Counted from the first letter of the stretch, positions 18,462 through 27,170 are shown. The stretch is DNA of 64,000 nt from Enterococcus phoeniculicola ATCC BAA-412 (GCF_000407505.1 NZ_ASWE01000001.1:307324-371323); one strand, 5' to 3'. Numbers and translations are program-made. The notes: generated from the letters alone by a model not told the origin.

Positions 18462-19748
18462 ATGAATTACCAAAAACCAAAAGGGACGGTAGATATTTTA
18501 CCGGGGGAATCTGAAAAATGGCAATTTATTGAAAACAAGGCACGTGAGGTATTCAATCTATATCATTTTAAAGAACTACGGACACCGATTTTTGAACATT
18601 TTGAAGTGATTGTACGGAGTGTTGGAGAAAGCACAGATATCGTATCAAAAGAGATGTATGATTTTTATGATAAAGGAAATCGACATGTGACGCTTCGACC
18701 GGAAGGAACTGCGGCTCTGGTTCGCAGTTATGTGGAAAACAAGCTTTACGGACCAGAACACCCGCAACCTTTTAAAGCCTATTATATAGGGCCAATGTTT
18801 CGGTACGAACGACCTCAGGCGGGACGTCTGCGCCAGTTTCATCAAATTGGTGTAGAGGCAATAGGAACAAAGAGTCCTGCAACCGATGTGGAAACAATCG
18901 CAATGGCATTAGATTTTTTCCAACAATTAGGGATTACTCACACGAAACTTGTTATCAATTCTCTTGGTAATGTAGAAAGTCGAAGCCGATATAGAGAAGC
19001 GCTGATTGCCTATTTGACAAAAGTAGAGGATCAATTAAGTCCCGATTCGCTGCGTCGTCTTCATCAAAATCCACTGCGTGTACTTGACAGTAAAGCACCT
19101 GAGGATCAAACAATTGTAGAGAAAGCACCTTCTATTTTGGCTTATTTGGATGAGGAAAGTAAAACTTTTTTTGATGAAGTGAAAAAATTGTTAAATAACT
19201 TAAGCATCCCATATGAAATCGATCATCGCATGGTTCGCGGATTGGATTATTATAATCATACCGTATTTGAGATTATGAGTGATGCGCCAGGGTTTAATCA
19301 TGTTCTAACGACAATTTGTGCAGGAGGAAGATACGATGGGCTAATTGGTGAGTTTGGCGGTCCTGATGAGAGAGACACAGGTTTTGGTTTTGCCTTAGGA
19401 ATTGAGCGCTTATTAATTGCCATTGAAGCAGAGGGAGAAGAACTGACCACCTCACAATCAATTGATGTCTATGTTTCTTGTTTTAGTCATGAAGAAAGCA
19501 GCGTAGCCTTACGTATCGCTCAAATCGCCCGACATGCCGGGTTGATTGCTGAGCAGGAGATCCAGTATAGGAAACTAAAAGCGCAGCTACGAACGGCCAA
19601 CCGTTTAGGAGCAAAGTTCGTTGTATTTATTGGAGAGGAGGAGATACAGAGTAATAAAATAACGGTTAAAATCATGAAGACTGGTGAAGAAAAACGAGTT
19701 CCTTGTGAAGAGTTACAAAATTTCTTTGAGGAAATGAAGGAAGTGTAG
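18462..19748 (+). CDS. hisS: Histidyl-tRNA synthetase
   Basis: This 428-residue class II synthetase charges tRNA-His. Motif 2 ([24 protein letters not shown]), the HisRS signature [12 protein letters not shown] and motif 3 [14 protein letters not shown] are intact. A C-terminal anticodon-binding domain starts near residue 330 ([14 protein letters not shown]), so it is a full synthetase and not the HisZ regulatory paralogue. In Lactobacillales hisS normally sits next to aspS; here it is behind the hut terminator and 4 bp before a YitT gene. It may therefore be a second copy. The ribosome binding site is GAGGAGG. I see no clear own promoter in the short gap. Confidence 0.92.
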   Translation: MNYQKPKGTVDILPGESEKWQFIENKAREVFNLYHFKELRTPIFEHFEVIVRSVGESTDIVSKEMYDFYDKGNRHVTLRPEGTAALVRSYVENKLYGPEHPQPFKAYYIGPMFRYERPQAGRLRQFHQIGVEAIGTKSPATDVETIAMALDFFQQLGITHTKLVINSLGNVESRSRYREALIAYLTKVEDQLSPDSLRRLHQNPLRVLDSKAPEDQTIVEKAPSILAYLDEESKTFFDEVKKLLNNLSIPYEIDHRMVRGLDYYNHTVFEIMSDAPGFNHVLTTICAGGRYDGLIGEFGGPDERDTGFGFALGIERLLIAIEAEGEELTTSQSIDVYVSCFSHEESSVALRIAQIARHAGLIAEQEIQYRKLKAQLRTANRLGAKFVVFIGEEEIQSNKITVKIMKTGEEKRVPCEELQNFFEEMKEV

Positions 19749-19752
19749 TAGA

Positions 19753-20631
19753 ATGTTTAAGGCAAAACAAGAAAAGTTTTGGCAAGATTTTGTGACAAAA
19801 GTAACTATTGCGTTAATCTATGCATTTTTGTATTCGATAGCGCTTAACTTTTTTTGGCAACCGGGGCATATTTATGCAGGTGGATTGACTGGGATTGCGC
19901 AAATTCTCTCGACCTTATTTGATCGAAGTGGTGGATTTACGCTGTCTATCTCTGTTATTTATTATTTGTTAAATGTTCCGATGTTTATCTTAGCATGGTT
20001 CAAGATAAACAAAAAATTTGTCTTTTTTACAGTGATTTCTGTCACCTTTGCTTCTATTGCTATTTCAATGGTTCCAACAGTGCCGCTTACGAATGATCCG
20101 ATTATTTGTGCTATTTTTGGCGGTGTGATCAATGGGTTTTCCTTAGGATTAGCATTGAAATATGGGATTTCTACAGGAGGAATGGATGCACTTATTATTA
20201 CACTCAGACAGCATACTGGACGGAGTATTGGTGCAATCTCAATGGGAATTAATGGTCTAATTATTTTAACCGCGGGCTATCTTTTTGGCTGGCCCTATGC
20301 ATTTTATAGTTTGCTTGCTATTTTTGTCAGTGGAAAAGTAACTGATTTAGTCTATGTCAAGCATCAGAAAGTTCAAGTCATGGTGATTACTCAGCAGCCA
20401 AACCACGTCATCCCGGAATTACAAAAGGTTTTGAAGCGAGGAATCACGGTCATTCCCCAAGGATATGGTGCGTATGATTATCATGCACAAACAATTTTGA
20501 TTACAGTCATCACTTTTTATGAGATGGAGCTTTTAGCAAAGGTCATGAAAGAAGTTGATCCAAAAGCGTTTGTTAGTGTCTCACAAGACATTAAAATTTT
20601 AAGTCATTTTGAAGAATTAGATATAGTATAA
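19753..20631 (+). CDS. YitT family membrane protein
   Basis: A 292-residue protein with five or six hydrophobic segments in the first 190 residues (for example IALIYAFLYSIALNFFW, FWQPGHIYAGGLTGIAQIL, GISTGGMDALIITLRQHTG). A C-terminal cytosolic domain of about 90 residues follows (QVMVITQQPNHVIPELQKVL, FVSVSQDIKILSHFEE). This is the DUF161 plus DUF2179 layout of the YitT family, whose function is unknown. It begins 4 bp after hisS and is surely co-transcribed with it. Confidence 0.85.
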   Translation: MFKAKQEKFWQDFVTKVTIALIYAFLYSIALNFFWQPGHIYAGGLTGIAQILSTLFDRSGGFTLSISVIYYLLNVPMFILAWFKINKKFVFFTVISVTFASIAISMVPTVPLTNDPIICAIFGGVINGFSLGLALKYGISTGGMDALIITLRQHTGRSIGAISMGINGLIILTAGYLFGWPYAFYSLLAIFVSGKVTDLVYVKHQKVQVMVITQQPNHVIPELQKVLKRGITVIPQGYGAYDYHAQTILITVITFYEMELLAKVMKEVDPKAFVSVSQDIKILSHFEELDIV

Positions 20632-20683
20632 ACGAATTGTCAAAATGGGAAAATCAGTTTTTGAAGAATGAGGAGATGGGTAT

Positions 20684-21445
20684 ATGTTAAATCCAGGTGA
20701 AATTTTACAACAAAGTATCAAGATGGGGAGCCAAAAAATTGAAAAGCCTCTTTTAGCGAAGCTAATTCTAGGATTTATTGGGGGCGCGATGATTTCATTA
20801 GGATATTTAGCGTATATTCGTGTATCTGCCTCTATTTCAGTTGAGTTGCCAAGCATTGCAAGTCTGGTAGGAGCAAGTGTTTTTCCAATTGGTCTGATTG
20901 TCATTTTATTAGCAGGTGGCGAATTAATCACAGGGAATATGATGGCCGTTAGCAGTGCGTTTTTTGCAAAAAAAGTGACACTGATGGAATTAATAAAGAA
21001 TTGGCTAGTCATCACACTTGCGAATATTGTTGGTGCTATTTTTGTTGCCTACTTTTTTGGTCACTTTGTTGGTTTAACTCATACAGGTGCTTTTCAAGCG
21101 CAAGTGATTAGCGTGGCACAGCACAAAGTGGAGAGCTCATTTCTTCAGGCATTTGTCTCAGGTATTGGCTGTAACTGGTTTGTCGGACTTGCTTTGTGGT
21201 TGTGCTATGGAGCAAAGGATAGTGCTGGAAAAATTTTAGGCATCTGGTTTCCGGTGATGGTTTTTGTTGCCATCGGATTTCAGCATAGTGTGGCAAATGC
21301 ATTTGTCATTCCAGCAGCAATCTTTGAAGGCGGCAGTACATGGATGGACTTTATCCAAAACTTTATCCCCGTTTATTTAGGCAATATTGTTGGCGGAGCA
21401 GTATTTGTTTCCGGATTCTATTATCTAAGCTACAATCATCATTAA
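20684..21445 (+). CDS. Formate/nitrite transporter (FNT) channel, probably formate
   Basis: A 253-residue FocA/NirC-family membrane channel with six expected helices. The family signatures LAGGELITGNMMAVSSA and AFVSGIGCNWFVGLALWLC, the latter carrying the conserved Asn of the pore region, are visible. The start follows AGGAG at 8 bp. It lies 52 bp after the YitT gene and just before the folate importer. Because the hut operon should release formate through Fhs, I infer that this paralogue exports formate; a second FNT at 54368 belongs to the nitrite region. The family also carries nitrite and hydrosulfide, so the substrate is not certain. Confidence 0.85.
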   Translation: MLNPGEILQQSIKMGSQKIEKPLLAKLILGFIGGAMISLGYLAYIRVSASISVELPSIASLVGASVFPIGLIVILLAGGELITGNMMAVSSAFFAKKVTLMELIKNWLVITLANIVGAIFVAYFFGHFVGLTHTGAFQAQVISVAQHKVESSFLQAFVSGIGCNWFVGLALWLCYGAKDSAGKILGIWFPVMVFVAIGFQHSVANAFVIPAAIFEGGSTWMDFIQNFIPVYLGNIVGGAVFVSGFYYLSYNHH

Positions 21446-21454
21446 TAAAAAATA

Positions 21455-21552
21455 ACAGAGTAGAGGACAAAGCGTTAAGTGTCACATGAGATGGGATGTT
21501 GCTCTATGAACGAAGAATAGTAATTCGCGGTTTTGTCCTCGCATTCGCTGCA
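21455..21552 (+). ncRNA. Tetrahydrofolate (THF) riboswitch
   Basis: The conserved blocks of the THF riboswitch occur in order: GAGTAG, GCGTTAAGTG, TGGGATGTTG, ACGAAG, TTCGCGG and CATTCGCTG. The outer helix GAGGACAAA/TTTTGTCCTC (21464/21529) closes the core. It sits directly upstream of folT, the usual target. Downstream, GCTGC (21548-21552) can pair with GCAGC (21567-21571) near the AAGAGGAG ribosome binding site, which suggests control of translation initiation. High THF should lower FolT synthesis. Confidence 0.9.
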
Positions 21553-21590
21553 TGAATCTTTGTGTAGCAGCTCAAGAGGAGATGCTCGTA

Positions 21591-22112
21591 ATGAAGAAAT
21601 TAAATGTACACGCTATGACGACCATTAGCTTACTTATTGCTTTAATGGTCATACTATCTCAAGTATTTGGTTTTGAAACACAATTAATAAAAATAACCTT
21701 TGATTTTATTCCAGAAGTAGTTATGGCGTCTTTGTTTGGGCCTTTTTGGACAGGTGTGGGCGCATCTATTGCAGATATAATAGGAAATACTTTGTTGGGG
21801 AAAGCACCGTTCTTTATTGGGTTTACACTCAATGCATTTATTGGCGGATGGGTCTATGGCTTCTTCTTTTATAAGAAAAGTGTTACACTCAAAAATGCTT
21901 TTTTCTGTGTATTAGTAAATACATTAGTGATTAGTCTATTTTTAACTCCGTTGTGGTTGTCCATCATGTATGGCATTCCTTTCACAGATGAAAAGCTTTG
22001 GGCGATTCGTTTAATGAAGGCTGCTGTGATGCTTCCAATTCAAACAATTCTTATCTTTTTCTTTGGCAATGCCATTCCGATAAGGGTTATTGGTAAACGG
22101 TTTGTTTCATAG
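21591..22112 (+). CDS. folT: Folate ECF transporter substrate-binding (S) component
   Basis: This 173-residue hydrophobic protein with about six helices matches FolT-type S components of energy-coupling factor transporters, which capture folate and dock with the shared EcfAAT module encoded elsewhere. MTTISLLIALMVILSQVFG and the FGPFWTGVGASIADIIGNTLLG segment are typical. I place the start at the ATG at 21591 (MKKLNVHAM) because AGAGGAG is 9-10 bases upstream; ATG codons further upstream lie within or too close to that site. The THF riboswitch directly before it supports the assignment. Supply of folate fits the folate-dependent histidine pathway next door. Confidence 0.88.
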   Translation: MKKLNVHAMTTISLLIALMVILSQVFGFETQLIKITFDFIPEVVMASLFGPFWTGVGASIADIIGNTLLGKAPFFIGFTLNAFIGGWVYGFFFYKKSVTLKNAFFCVLVNTLVISLFLTPLWLSIMYGIPFTDEKLWAIRLMKAAVMLPIQTILIFFFGNAIPIRVIGKRFVS

Positions 22113-22131
22113 AATTTATTAAGTAAAATGT

Positions 22132-22222
22132 GTAGATACTTTGAGTGAATGAAGTCTATCCTTTGAGACAGAATTTTTGTCTGTCTTATAGGGAGGTCAT
22201 AAATCTGGTATCTACTCTTTTT
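22132..22222 (+). terminator. Terminator-like structure after folT
   Basis: Outer arms GTAGATAC (22132) and GTATCTAC (22208) are followed by TCTTTTT; an inner hairpin AGACAGA/TCTGTCT lies at 22166-22186. It probably ends the folT transcript. Confidence 0.55.
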
Positions 22223-22304
22223 GTTTTTGTTTGTTTATATTATACTGTAGAAGAAGGTGTCTTAGAGAAATAACACCCCTTTTATATTCAGAAAGGACGC
22301 ATGA

Positions 22305-22340
22305 ATGATGAATTTACTCCGAGGTAACTCCTCGATATAG
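22305..22340 (+). CDS. Putative leader peptide MMNLLRGNSSI upstream of a methyltransferase
   Basis: An 11-codon frame begins with ATG-ATG, 7 bases after AAAGGA (22292-22297), and ends at TAG 22338-22340. Its last four codons and stop form the 5' arm of two competing hairpins. This layout is that of ribosome-mediated attenuation leaders. An overlapping frame from 22301 (MNDEFTPR) is less well spaced from the ribosome binding site. Confidence 0.45.
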   Translation: MMNLLRGNSSI

Positions 22341-22432
22341 CTGATTTTGATAGGCACTGTATCGAGGATAACTAATTTTTCCTATCAATTGGCTATATCG
22401 TTTTTATTCAAATTATGAATGAGGAGATATAG
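22329..22432 (+). promoter_or_regulatory. Candidate attenuator with mutually exclusive hairpins
   Basis: Arm 1 TCCTCGATATAG (22329-22340) pairs with CTGTATCGAGGA (22357-22368, one G-U). The same arm alternatively pairs as CGATATAGC (22333-22341) with GCTATATCG (22392-22400), strengthened by GATAGG/CCTATC, followed by TTTTT: a terminator. A fourth segment GATATAG (22426-22432), beside the GAGGAG ribosome binding site, can pair with CTATATC of arm 3. Confidence 0.55.
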
Positions 22433-22434
22433 AA

Positions 22435-23193
22435 ATGGACAATAAAGAAAAATTAAACAGCTGGAAAAAGAGCGAAGAAAATCAAAAAAGTTTTCAAGGA
22501 TGGGATTTTTCTTATCTTGATGGCAACTATTATATGGAAGAGACGCCTTGGTGCTATGAGACATTCATCCATGAGCATTTAACAAATGACTGTCAGCTTT
22601 TAGACATGGGAACCGGTGGAGGCGAGCTGCTAAACTCTTTTCATCATCCGAAAGAAAAGACGGCAGTGACAGAAGGCTGGGCGCCTAATTATCAGTTATT
22701 ATTGAAGACGTTAAAGCCTCAGGGCGTAGATGTACAATTTGTTGAAAAAAATGATCAGTTAAATTTTTCTGATTGTTCGTTTGATCTCGTTAGCAACTCC
22801 CATGAATCATTTTCAATTGAAGAAGTTGCACGTGTCTTAAAGCCAGATGGCTATTTCATTACTCAGCAGGTTGGAGATTTAAATGGAATTCAGCTCTCGT
22901 CAAAGCTTATTCCTGGGTTTCAAAAATTGTCGTTTCCGTTACATTTATCAACTGTCGTTAAAGAGTTGAAGCAAAAGGGTTTCACAATTATTTATGCCAA
23001 TGAATGCTATCCTGTACAAAAATTTTATACAATGGATGCGCTTATCTATTACGTGAAGACGATTCCCTGGGAATTTCCTGATTTTTCAGTCGAGAAGAAT
23101 TTTGATGAGTTACTTGCAGTAGAAGAAGAGTTAAAAAGAAAAGGCTATATAGAAAATAGAGAACATCGGTTTATTGTCGTGGCAAAAAAATAA
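22435..23193 (+). CDS. Class I SAM-dependent methyltransferase, target unknown
   Basis: A 252-residue cytosolic protein with a Rossmann-fold SAM-binding domain: motif I LLDMGTGGGELL (residues about 56-67), a CSFDLVSNSHESFSIEEVARVLKPDGYFITQQVG stretch in segments holding motifs IV-VI, and a KGFTIIYANE strand. It resembles Methyltransf_11 proteins. No substrate-specific motif is recognisable. The gene is monocistronic, between an attenuator-like leader and a terminator. Leader-peptide control is common for genes protecting the ribosome from antibiotics, so an rRNA or drug target is possible, but that is speculation. Confidence 0.75.
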   Translation: MDNKEKLNSWKKSEENQKSFQGWDFSYLDGNYYMEETPWCYETFIHEHLTNDCQLLDMGTGGGELLNSFHHPKEKTAVTEGWAPNYQLLLKTLKPQGVDVQFVEKNDQLNFSDCSFDLVSNSHESFSIEEVARVLKPDGYFITQQVGDLNGIQLSSKLIPGFQKLSFPLHLSTVVKELKQKGFTIIYANECYPVQKFYTMDALIYYVKTIPWEFPDFSVEKNFDELLAVEEELKRKGYIENREHRFIVVAKK

Positions 23194-23206
23194 GTAATAA
23201 TAGAAG

Positions 23207-23249
23207 CACCTGTTAAGTGGGTTAATACTCACTTTTCAGGTGTGTTTTT
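23207..23249 (+). terminator. Terminator after the methyltransferase gene
   Basis: CACCTG...CAGGTG with an inner AAGTG/CACTT pairing, then GTTTTT. It separates the methyltransferase from the next gene. Confidence 0.8.
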
Positions 23250-23268
23250 ACAAAAACATATTCAAATG

Positions 23269-23300
23269 GAAAAAGAATGGTGACGTGAAAAAGAATGGTG
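23269..23300 (+). repeat. Tandem 14-bp direct repeat
   Basis: GAAAAAGAATGGTG occurs twice, 18 bp apart, upstream of the unknown gene at 23349. It may be a local duplication or a regulator site. Confidence 0.4.
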
Positions 23301-23348
23301 CCTCAAATGAATTGTACTATGAGATGAGAAAAGAGCAGGTGAATAAAA

Positions 23349-23987
23349 ATGAATAATTTGGTGACCGTAGAAAATCAAAGAATCCCTTCTTATGGATTGA
23401 ATAAATCAAAACGAACGATTGAATGTTATCTTCAATTTGATGGGGAGCTTCGTATTGTTGGGCGTTTGGATAATAACTATATTTATTGGTATTCTTCCTC
23501 ACATATTGAGTATGAAAGGCTAAATAAAGAAGTATTTGAGTATCTAACAACGATGCCGATAGAGTATGTAACAAGTCTTTATTCTGTGAGTGATGGAAAA
23601 GAAGAGACTGCCCACAAGTTCTCCTTAGACTTGTCGAGTATTGAAAAAATGAAGTGGAACACGCCATTTGGTCACTATTATGCCTATGAAAATGAGGAAC
23701 GTCATGGGGAATATTTTGCTAGAGATCTCAGTAGCTACTACAGAACCCTCCAAAAGAAATGCGAAATACGAGAGGCGGAAGGCTTGTATCTCAGGATTTT
23801 AAAAGTTTATCTGGATAAGCTGTCAGAAAAAGAAACGAATTATCCTAAAGTAAAAAATTTAGAAGAAATTTTAACGATTGAAAGTTATTTACTGGTTTCT
23901 AAAAATCCTGAAATACGTAAATATTATGGGCTGTGTATTGAAAAAATCAAAGGCCTGTATAATGCCTACATGACGATGATTAGATAG
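23349..23987 (+). CDS. Hypothetical protein
   Basis: I do not recognise this 212-residue protein. It has no signal peptide or membrane segment, is rich in Tyr, Glu and Lys, and ends in helical stretches (NLEEILTIESYLLVSKN, YYGLCIEKIKGLYNAYM). An AGGTG ribosome binding site is 8 bases upstream. Codon use looks like that of its neighbours. It stands alone after a terminator and before an efflux gene with its own leader, so context gives no function. Confidence 0.6.
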   Translation: MNNLVTVENQRIPSYGLNKSKRTIECYLQFDGELRIVGRLDNNYIYWYSSSHIEYERLNKEVFEYLTTMPIEYVTSLYSVSDGKEETAHKFSLDLSSIEKMKWNTPFGHYYAYENEERHGEYFARDLSSYYRTLQKKCEIREAEGLYLRILKVYLDKLSEKETNYPKVKNLEEILTIESYLLVSKNPEIRKYYGLCIEKIKGLYNAYMTMIR

Positions 23988-24215
23988 AAGAAGTTAGAAG
24001 GGAAAAATTCCCTCTATTTCTTGTCCACATATGTAAATTGTTTTTTTTTGAAGTTAAAGTAAATACTTAATGCAAAATTATGAGCAAATTCTCATGGGAA
24101 AAGTAAGCAAAAAAGAGTGATAAATTTCTGTAATTATTATAGAATAAAGAACAGAGGCTTTTTTGTCGTTCTAAAATACGTGTGTCAAAACAAATAGATA
24201 AATGAAAAAATAAAT

Positions 24216-24239
24216 GGCCATTTTTAATGGCTGTTTTTT
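24216..24239 (+). terminator. Small terminator-like hairpin just before the efflux gene
   Basis: GCCATT/AATGGC with a 3-base loop, then TGTTTTTT, lies only a few bases before the GGGGGAGG ribosome binding site. It may act as an attenuator of the pump gene, or simply end the preceding transcript. Confidence 0.45.
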
Positions 24240-24255
24240 AATGGGGGAGGAAATC

Positions 24256-25425
24256 ATGAAAAATAAAAACAGTATGATGTATTTAGCAATTTCTAACTTA
24301 TTTTTAGTATTTTTAGGTGTGGGATTAGTGATTCCCGTTATTCCACAGTTGAAAGAGGAAATGAATTTTTCTGGGACAACGATGGGAATGATGATTTCTA
24401 TTTTTGCTATAGCACAGTTAATTACATCGCCTATCGCGGGTGTTTTATCAGATAAAATCGGTCGAAAAAAAATGATTGCAACAGGAATGATTATTTTTTC
24501 TTTATCAGAATTGCTTTTTGGGCTAGCACAAGCAAAAAGTGGCTTTTATATTTCTCGAGGGTTGGGGGGAATAGCGGCAGCCTTGATTATGCCTTCAGTG
24601 ACAGCTTTTGTTGCAGATATGACTACTATTACCGAACGACCAAAAGCAATGGGAATGGTATCAGCAGCTATTAGTGGTGGATTTATCATTGGACCAGGAG
24701 TTGGTGGTTTTATTGCCTATATGGGGATACGTGCCCCTTTTTATGTAGCATCTATTTTAGCATTCGTTGGTTTTATCTTAACGTTGACTGTATTGAAGGA
24801 ACCTGAAAAACGAATTCAAGCGGCGATGGAACAAAAAAAGGGTTCATTTATGGATATTCTTAAAAACCCAATGTTTACCTCACTGTTTATAATTATTTTA
24901 ATTTCTTCCTTTGGACTGCAGGCGTTTGAATCTATTTATAGTATCATGGCAACCATTAACTTCGCATTTACAACGGGTGAAATTGCGATGGTTATTACAG
25001 TCAGTGGTGTTTTGGCACTTATCTGTCAGTTGTTTTTCTTCGATGCAATTGTACGGAAAATTGGTGAGATTGGTCTGATTCAATTGACCTTTTTTGCAAG
25101 TGCCATCTTTATTGCGGTTATTGCCTTTACAAATAGTAATTTAGTAGTTGTGTTTGCAACCTTTGTGGTCTTCTTAGCATTTGATTTATTCAGACCTGCT
25201 GTGACAACCTACTTATCCAAACATGCAGGAGACCAACAAGGAACAATCAATGGGTTAAATTCAACCTTTACAAGTTTTGGGAATATCTTAGGCCCAATGG
25301 CAGCAGGTTCTCTGTTTGATATTAATCATTTCTTCCCGTACTATGTTTCAGCAGCAATTCTTTTAGGAACAGGATTTTTATCCCTGTTTTTGAATAGGAA
25401 AAGTAAGCAAGTAGTGAACAGATAA
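24256..25425 (+). CDS. MFS multidrug-type efflux transporter (NorA/EmeA-like)
   Basis: A 389-residue 12-helix major facilitator. The motif A loop GVLSDKIGRKKMI (residues about 62-74) and motif C in helix 5 (GFIIGPGVGGFIA) mark a drug:H+ antiporter of the 12-TM DHA1 group. Length and sequence style match NorA of Staphylococcus and EmeA of Enterococcus. I take MKNKNS as the start because GGGGGAGG precedes it; an in-frame upstream ATG lies within the hairpin and has no ribosome binding site. Substrates, likely lipophilic cations or quinolones, are inferred from the family. Confidence 0.8.
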   Translation: MKNKNSMMYLAISNLFLVFLGVGLVIPVIPQLKEEMNFSGTTMGMMISIFAIAQLITSPIAGVLSDKIGRKKMIATGMIIFSLSELLFGLAQAKSGFYISRGLGGIAAALIMPSVTAFVADMTTITERPKAMGMVSAAISGGFIIGPGVGGFIAYMGIRAPFYVASILAFVGFILTLTVLKEPEKRIQAAMEQKKGSFMDILKNPMFTSLFIIILISSFGLQAFESIYSIMATINFAFTTGEIAMVITVSGVLALICQLFFFDAIVRKIGEIGLIQLTFFASAIFIAVIAFTNSNLVVVFATFVVFLAFDLFRPAVTTYLSKHAGDQQGTINGLNSTFTSFGNILGPMAAGSLFDINHFFPYYVSAAILLGTGFLSLFLNRKSKQVVNR

Positions 25426-25596
25426 GCTATTGTTCATGAAGAGACAAAACTGTTTTTCTTTTAATTTTTCTTCGTATTTTAAGAGAGTAGAATGTGACTA
25501 GTTTTAGTTATGTTTTGCTCTTTTTTTCATGGCATAATCAGTTTGATAAAATATTGGAGCAGTAATTTCATTAATTTGAAAGGATTTGATTGTTAT

Positions 25597-25625
25597 TTGA
25601 ATTCTTTTCAGAAATTTGGTATAAT
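25597..25625 (+). promoter_or_regulatory. Promoter of sstT
   Basis: TTGAAT (25597-25602), 17 bp, TATAAT (25620-25625), about 45 bp before the start codon: a good sigma-A promoter. Confidence 0.7.
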
Positions 25626-25667
25626 TTTCTGAAAATTAGAATGATTAAAAAATGGTGAGGAGTACAT

Positions 25668-26927
25668 ATGAATGTTGTAGGGGTATGGAATCGGTTTTCA
25701 TTGATTCAGCAGATTATTTTTTGGATTGTTTTAGGTATTATTTTGGGTATGCTTGTTCCGACATGGACAGCGATAGGTGTTTTAGGAGACTTATTTATAG
25801 GGGCATTAAAGGCAATTGCGCCATTGTTGGTTTTCTTTTTAATTATCGAATCTCTTTCTAAACATAAGAAAGGAACAAAGACCCATATGAAGACGGTGTT
25901 TGTTCTCTACATTCTGGCTACACTGGTGGCAGCTTTTGCAGCAGTGGTTGCCTGTTACTTATTTCCTGTGAAGCTGGTCTTGCCAGATGCGTTTACAGGA
26001 CAGGAGGCACCAGATAATTTAAGCGAAATTCTGACAGGCATTTTAACCAATGCAGTGTCCAATCCGATTCGCGCGTTGATGGATGGGGAGTACTTAGCTA
26101 TTTTATTTTGGGCAAGCTTAATTGGTTTTAGCTTAAGAAGCTTTAGTGAGAGTACAAAAAAAGTGGTGAGTGATTTCTCAGGGGCGATTTCTAAAGTGGT
26201 CCAAATCATTATCCGCTTTGCGCCATTTGGTATCGTTGGGTTGGTATTTAATTCAGTTGCTGAAGTTGGCGTTAAAGGATTAGCCGAGTATAGTAAAATT
26301 ATTTTGTTAGTTGTAGGGACAATGTTAGTGGTCTCTTTTGTTGTATACCCGTTAATGGTGTTTGTTCTTATCCGTCAAAATCCGTTTCCATTAACGATTT
26401 ATACGATGAAAGAAAGCGGGATTCCAGCATTCTTTACTCGAAGTTCTGCGGTGAATATTCCAATTAATATGGAATTATCTGAGAAGCTAGGACTAAATAA
26501 AGAATCGTACGCTATTTCTATTCCTTTAGGAGCAACAGCTAACAGTGGAGGCGCGGCAATTACGATTTCTATCATGACACTTTCTACAGCACACACACTT
26601 GGAATGGAGATTCCCTTTACACTTGCCTTTTTACTATGTCTGTTATCTGCTATTTCAGCAACTGGAGTATCAGGAATTGCTGGGGGAAGTTTGCTGTTAA
26701 TCCCACTAGCTTGCAGTTTATTCAATATTTCAAATGATATTGCGATGCAGGTAGTTGGAGTAGGCTTTGTGATTGGGGTTATTCAAGATTCAGTTGAAAC
26801 GGCGGTTAACTCAGCAAGTGATTTGCTCTTTACTGCTGTGGCGGAATTTTATGATTTGAAAAAAGCTGGAACTCCTGTAGATGTTAATCAGCGAGTGAAG
26901 ATGGCTATTACAAACAAGGAAAATTAA
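25668..26927 (+). CDS. sstT: Serine/threonine:sodium symporter
   Basis: A 419-residue membrane carrier of the DAACS (dicarboxylate/amino acid:cation symporter) family, SstT branch. Family marks are the serine-rich reentrant loop FFTRSSAVNIPINMELSEKLG, SIPLGATANSGGAAITISIM, and the second hairpin SAISATGVSGIAGGSLLLIPLACSLF. It imports serine and threonine with Na+. A good promoter and the ATG after GGTGAGGAG define it, and a terminator follows directly, so it is monocistronic. Confidence 0.9.
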   Translation: MNVVGVWNRFSLIQQIIFWIVLGIILGMLVPTWTAIGVLGDLFIGALKAIAPLLVFFLIIESLSKHKKGTKTHMKTVFVLYILATLVAAFAAVVACYLFPVKLVLPDAFTGQEAPDNLSEILTGILTNAVSNPIRALMDGEYLAILFWASLIGFSLRSFSESTKKVVSDFSGAISKVVQIIIRFAPFGIVGLVFNSVAEVGVKGLAEYSKIILLVVGTMLVVSFVVYPLMVFVLIRQNPFPLTIYTMKESGIPAFFTRSSAVNIPINMELSEKLGLNKESYAISIPLGATANSGGAAITISIMTLSTAHTLGMEIPFTLAFLLCLLSAISATGVSGIAGGSLLLIPLACSLFNISNDIAMQVVGVGFVIGVIQDSVETAVNSASDLLFTAVAEFYDLKKAGTPVDVNQRVKMAITNKEN

Positions 26928-26933
26928 GAAAGA

Positions 26934-26972
26934 CGAGTCGGCTGATTGTTGAAAAAGCTGATTCGTTTTTTT
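26934..26972 (+). terminator. Terminator after sstT
   Basis: CGAGTCGGC pairs with GCTGATTCG (two G-U pairs), followed by seven T. Confidence 0.75.
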
Positions 26973-27170
26973 GTTGAATGAAATCAATAGAGGAAGTGTG
27001 ATTCATAAATCCTCAACAAAAAAAGTGATTCAACCTTAAGTCTTTGATTTTGAATTAGATAGAGAAGAGATAAAACTAAGTACAACCTTAGATTAAAAAA
27101 AATCTATTTTACCTCTTAATTCAAAGACAATCAAAAATTTAGCAAGTTCTATGATCGATTGATGAATGGA

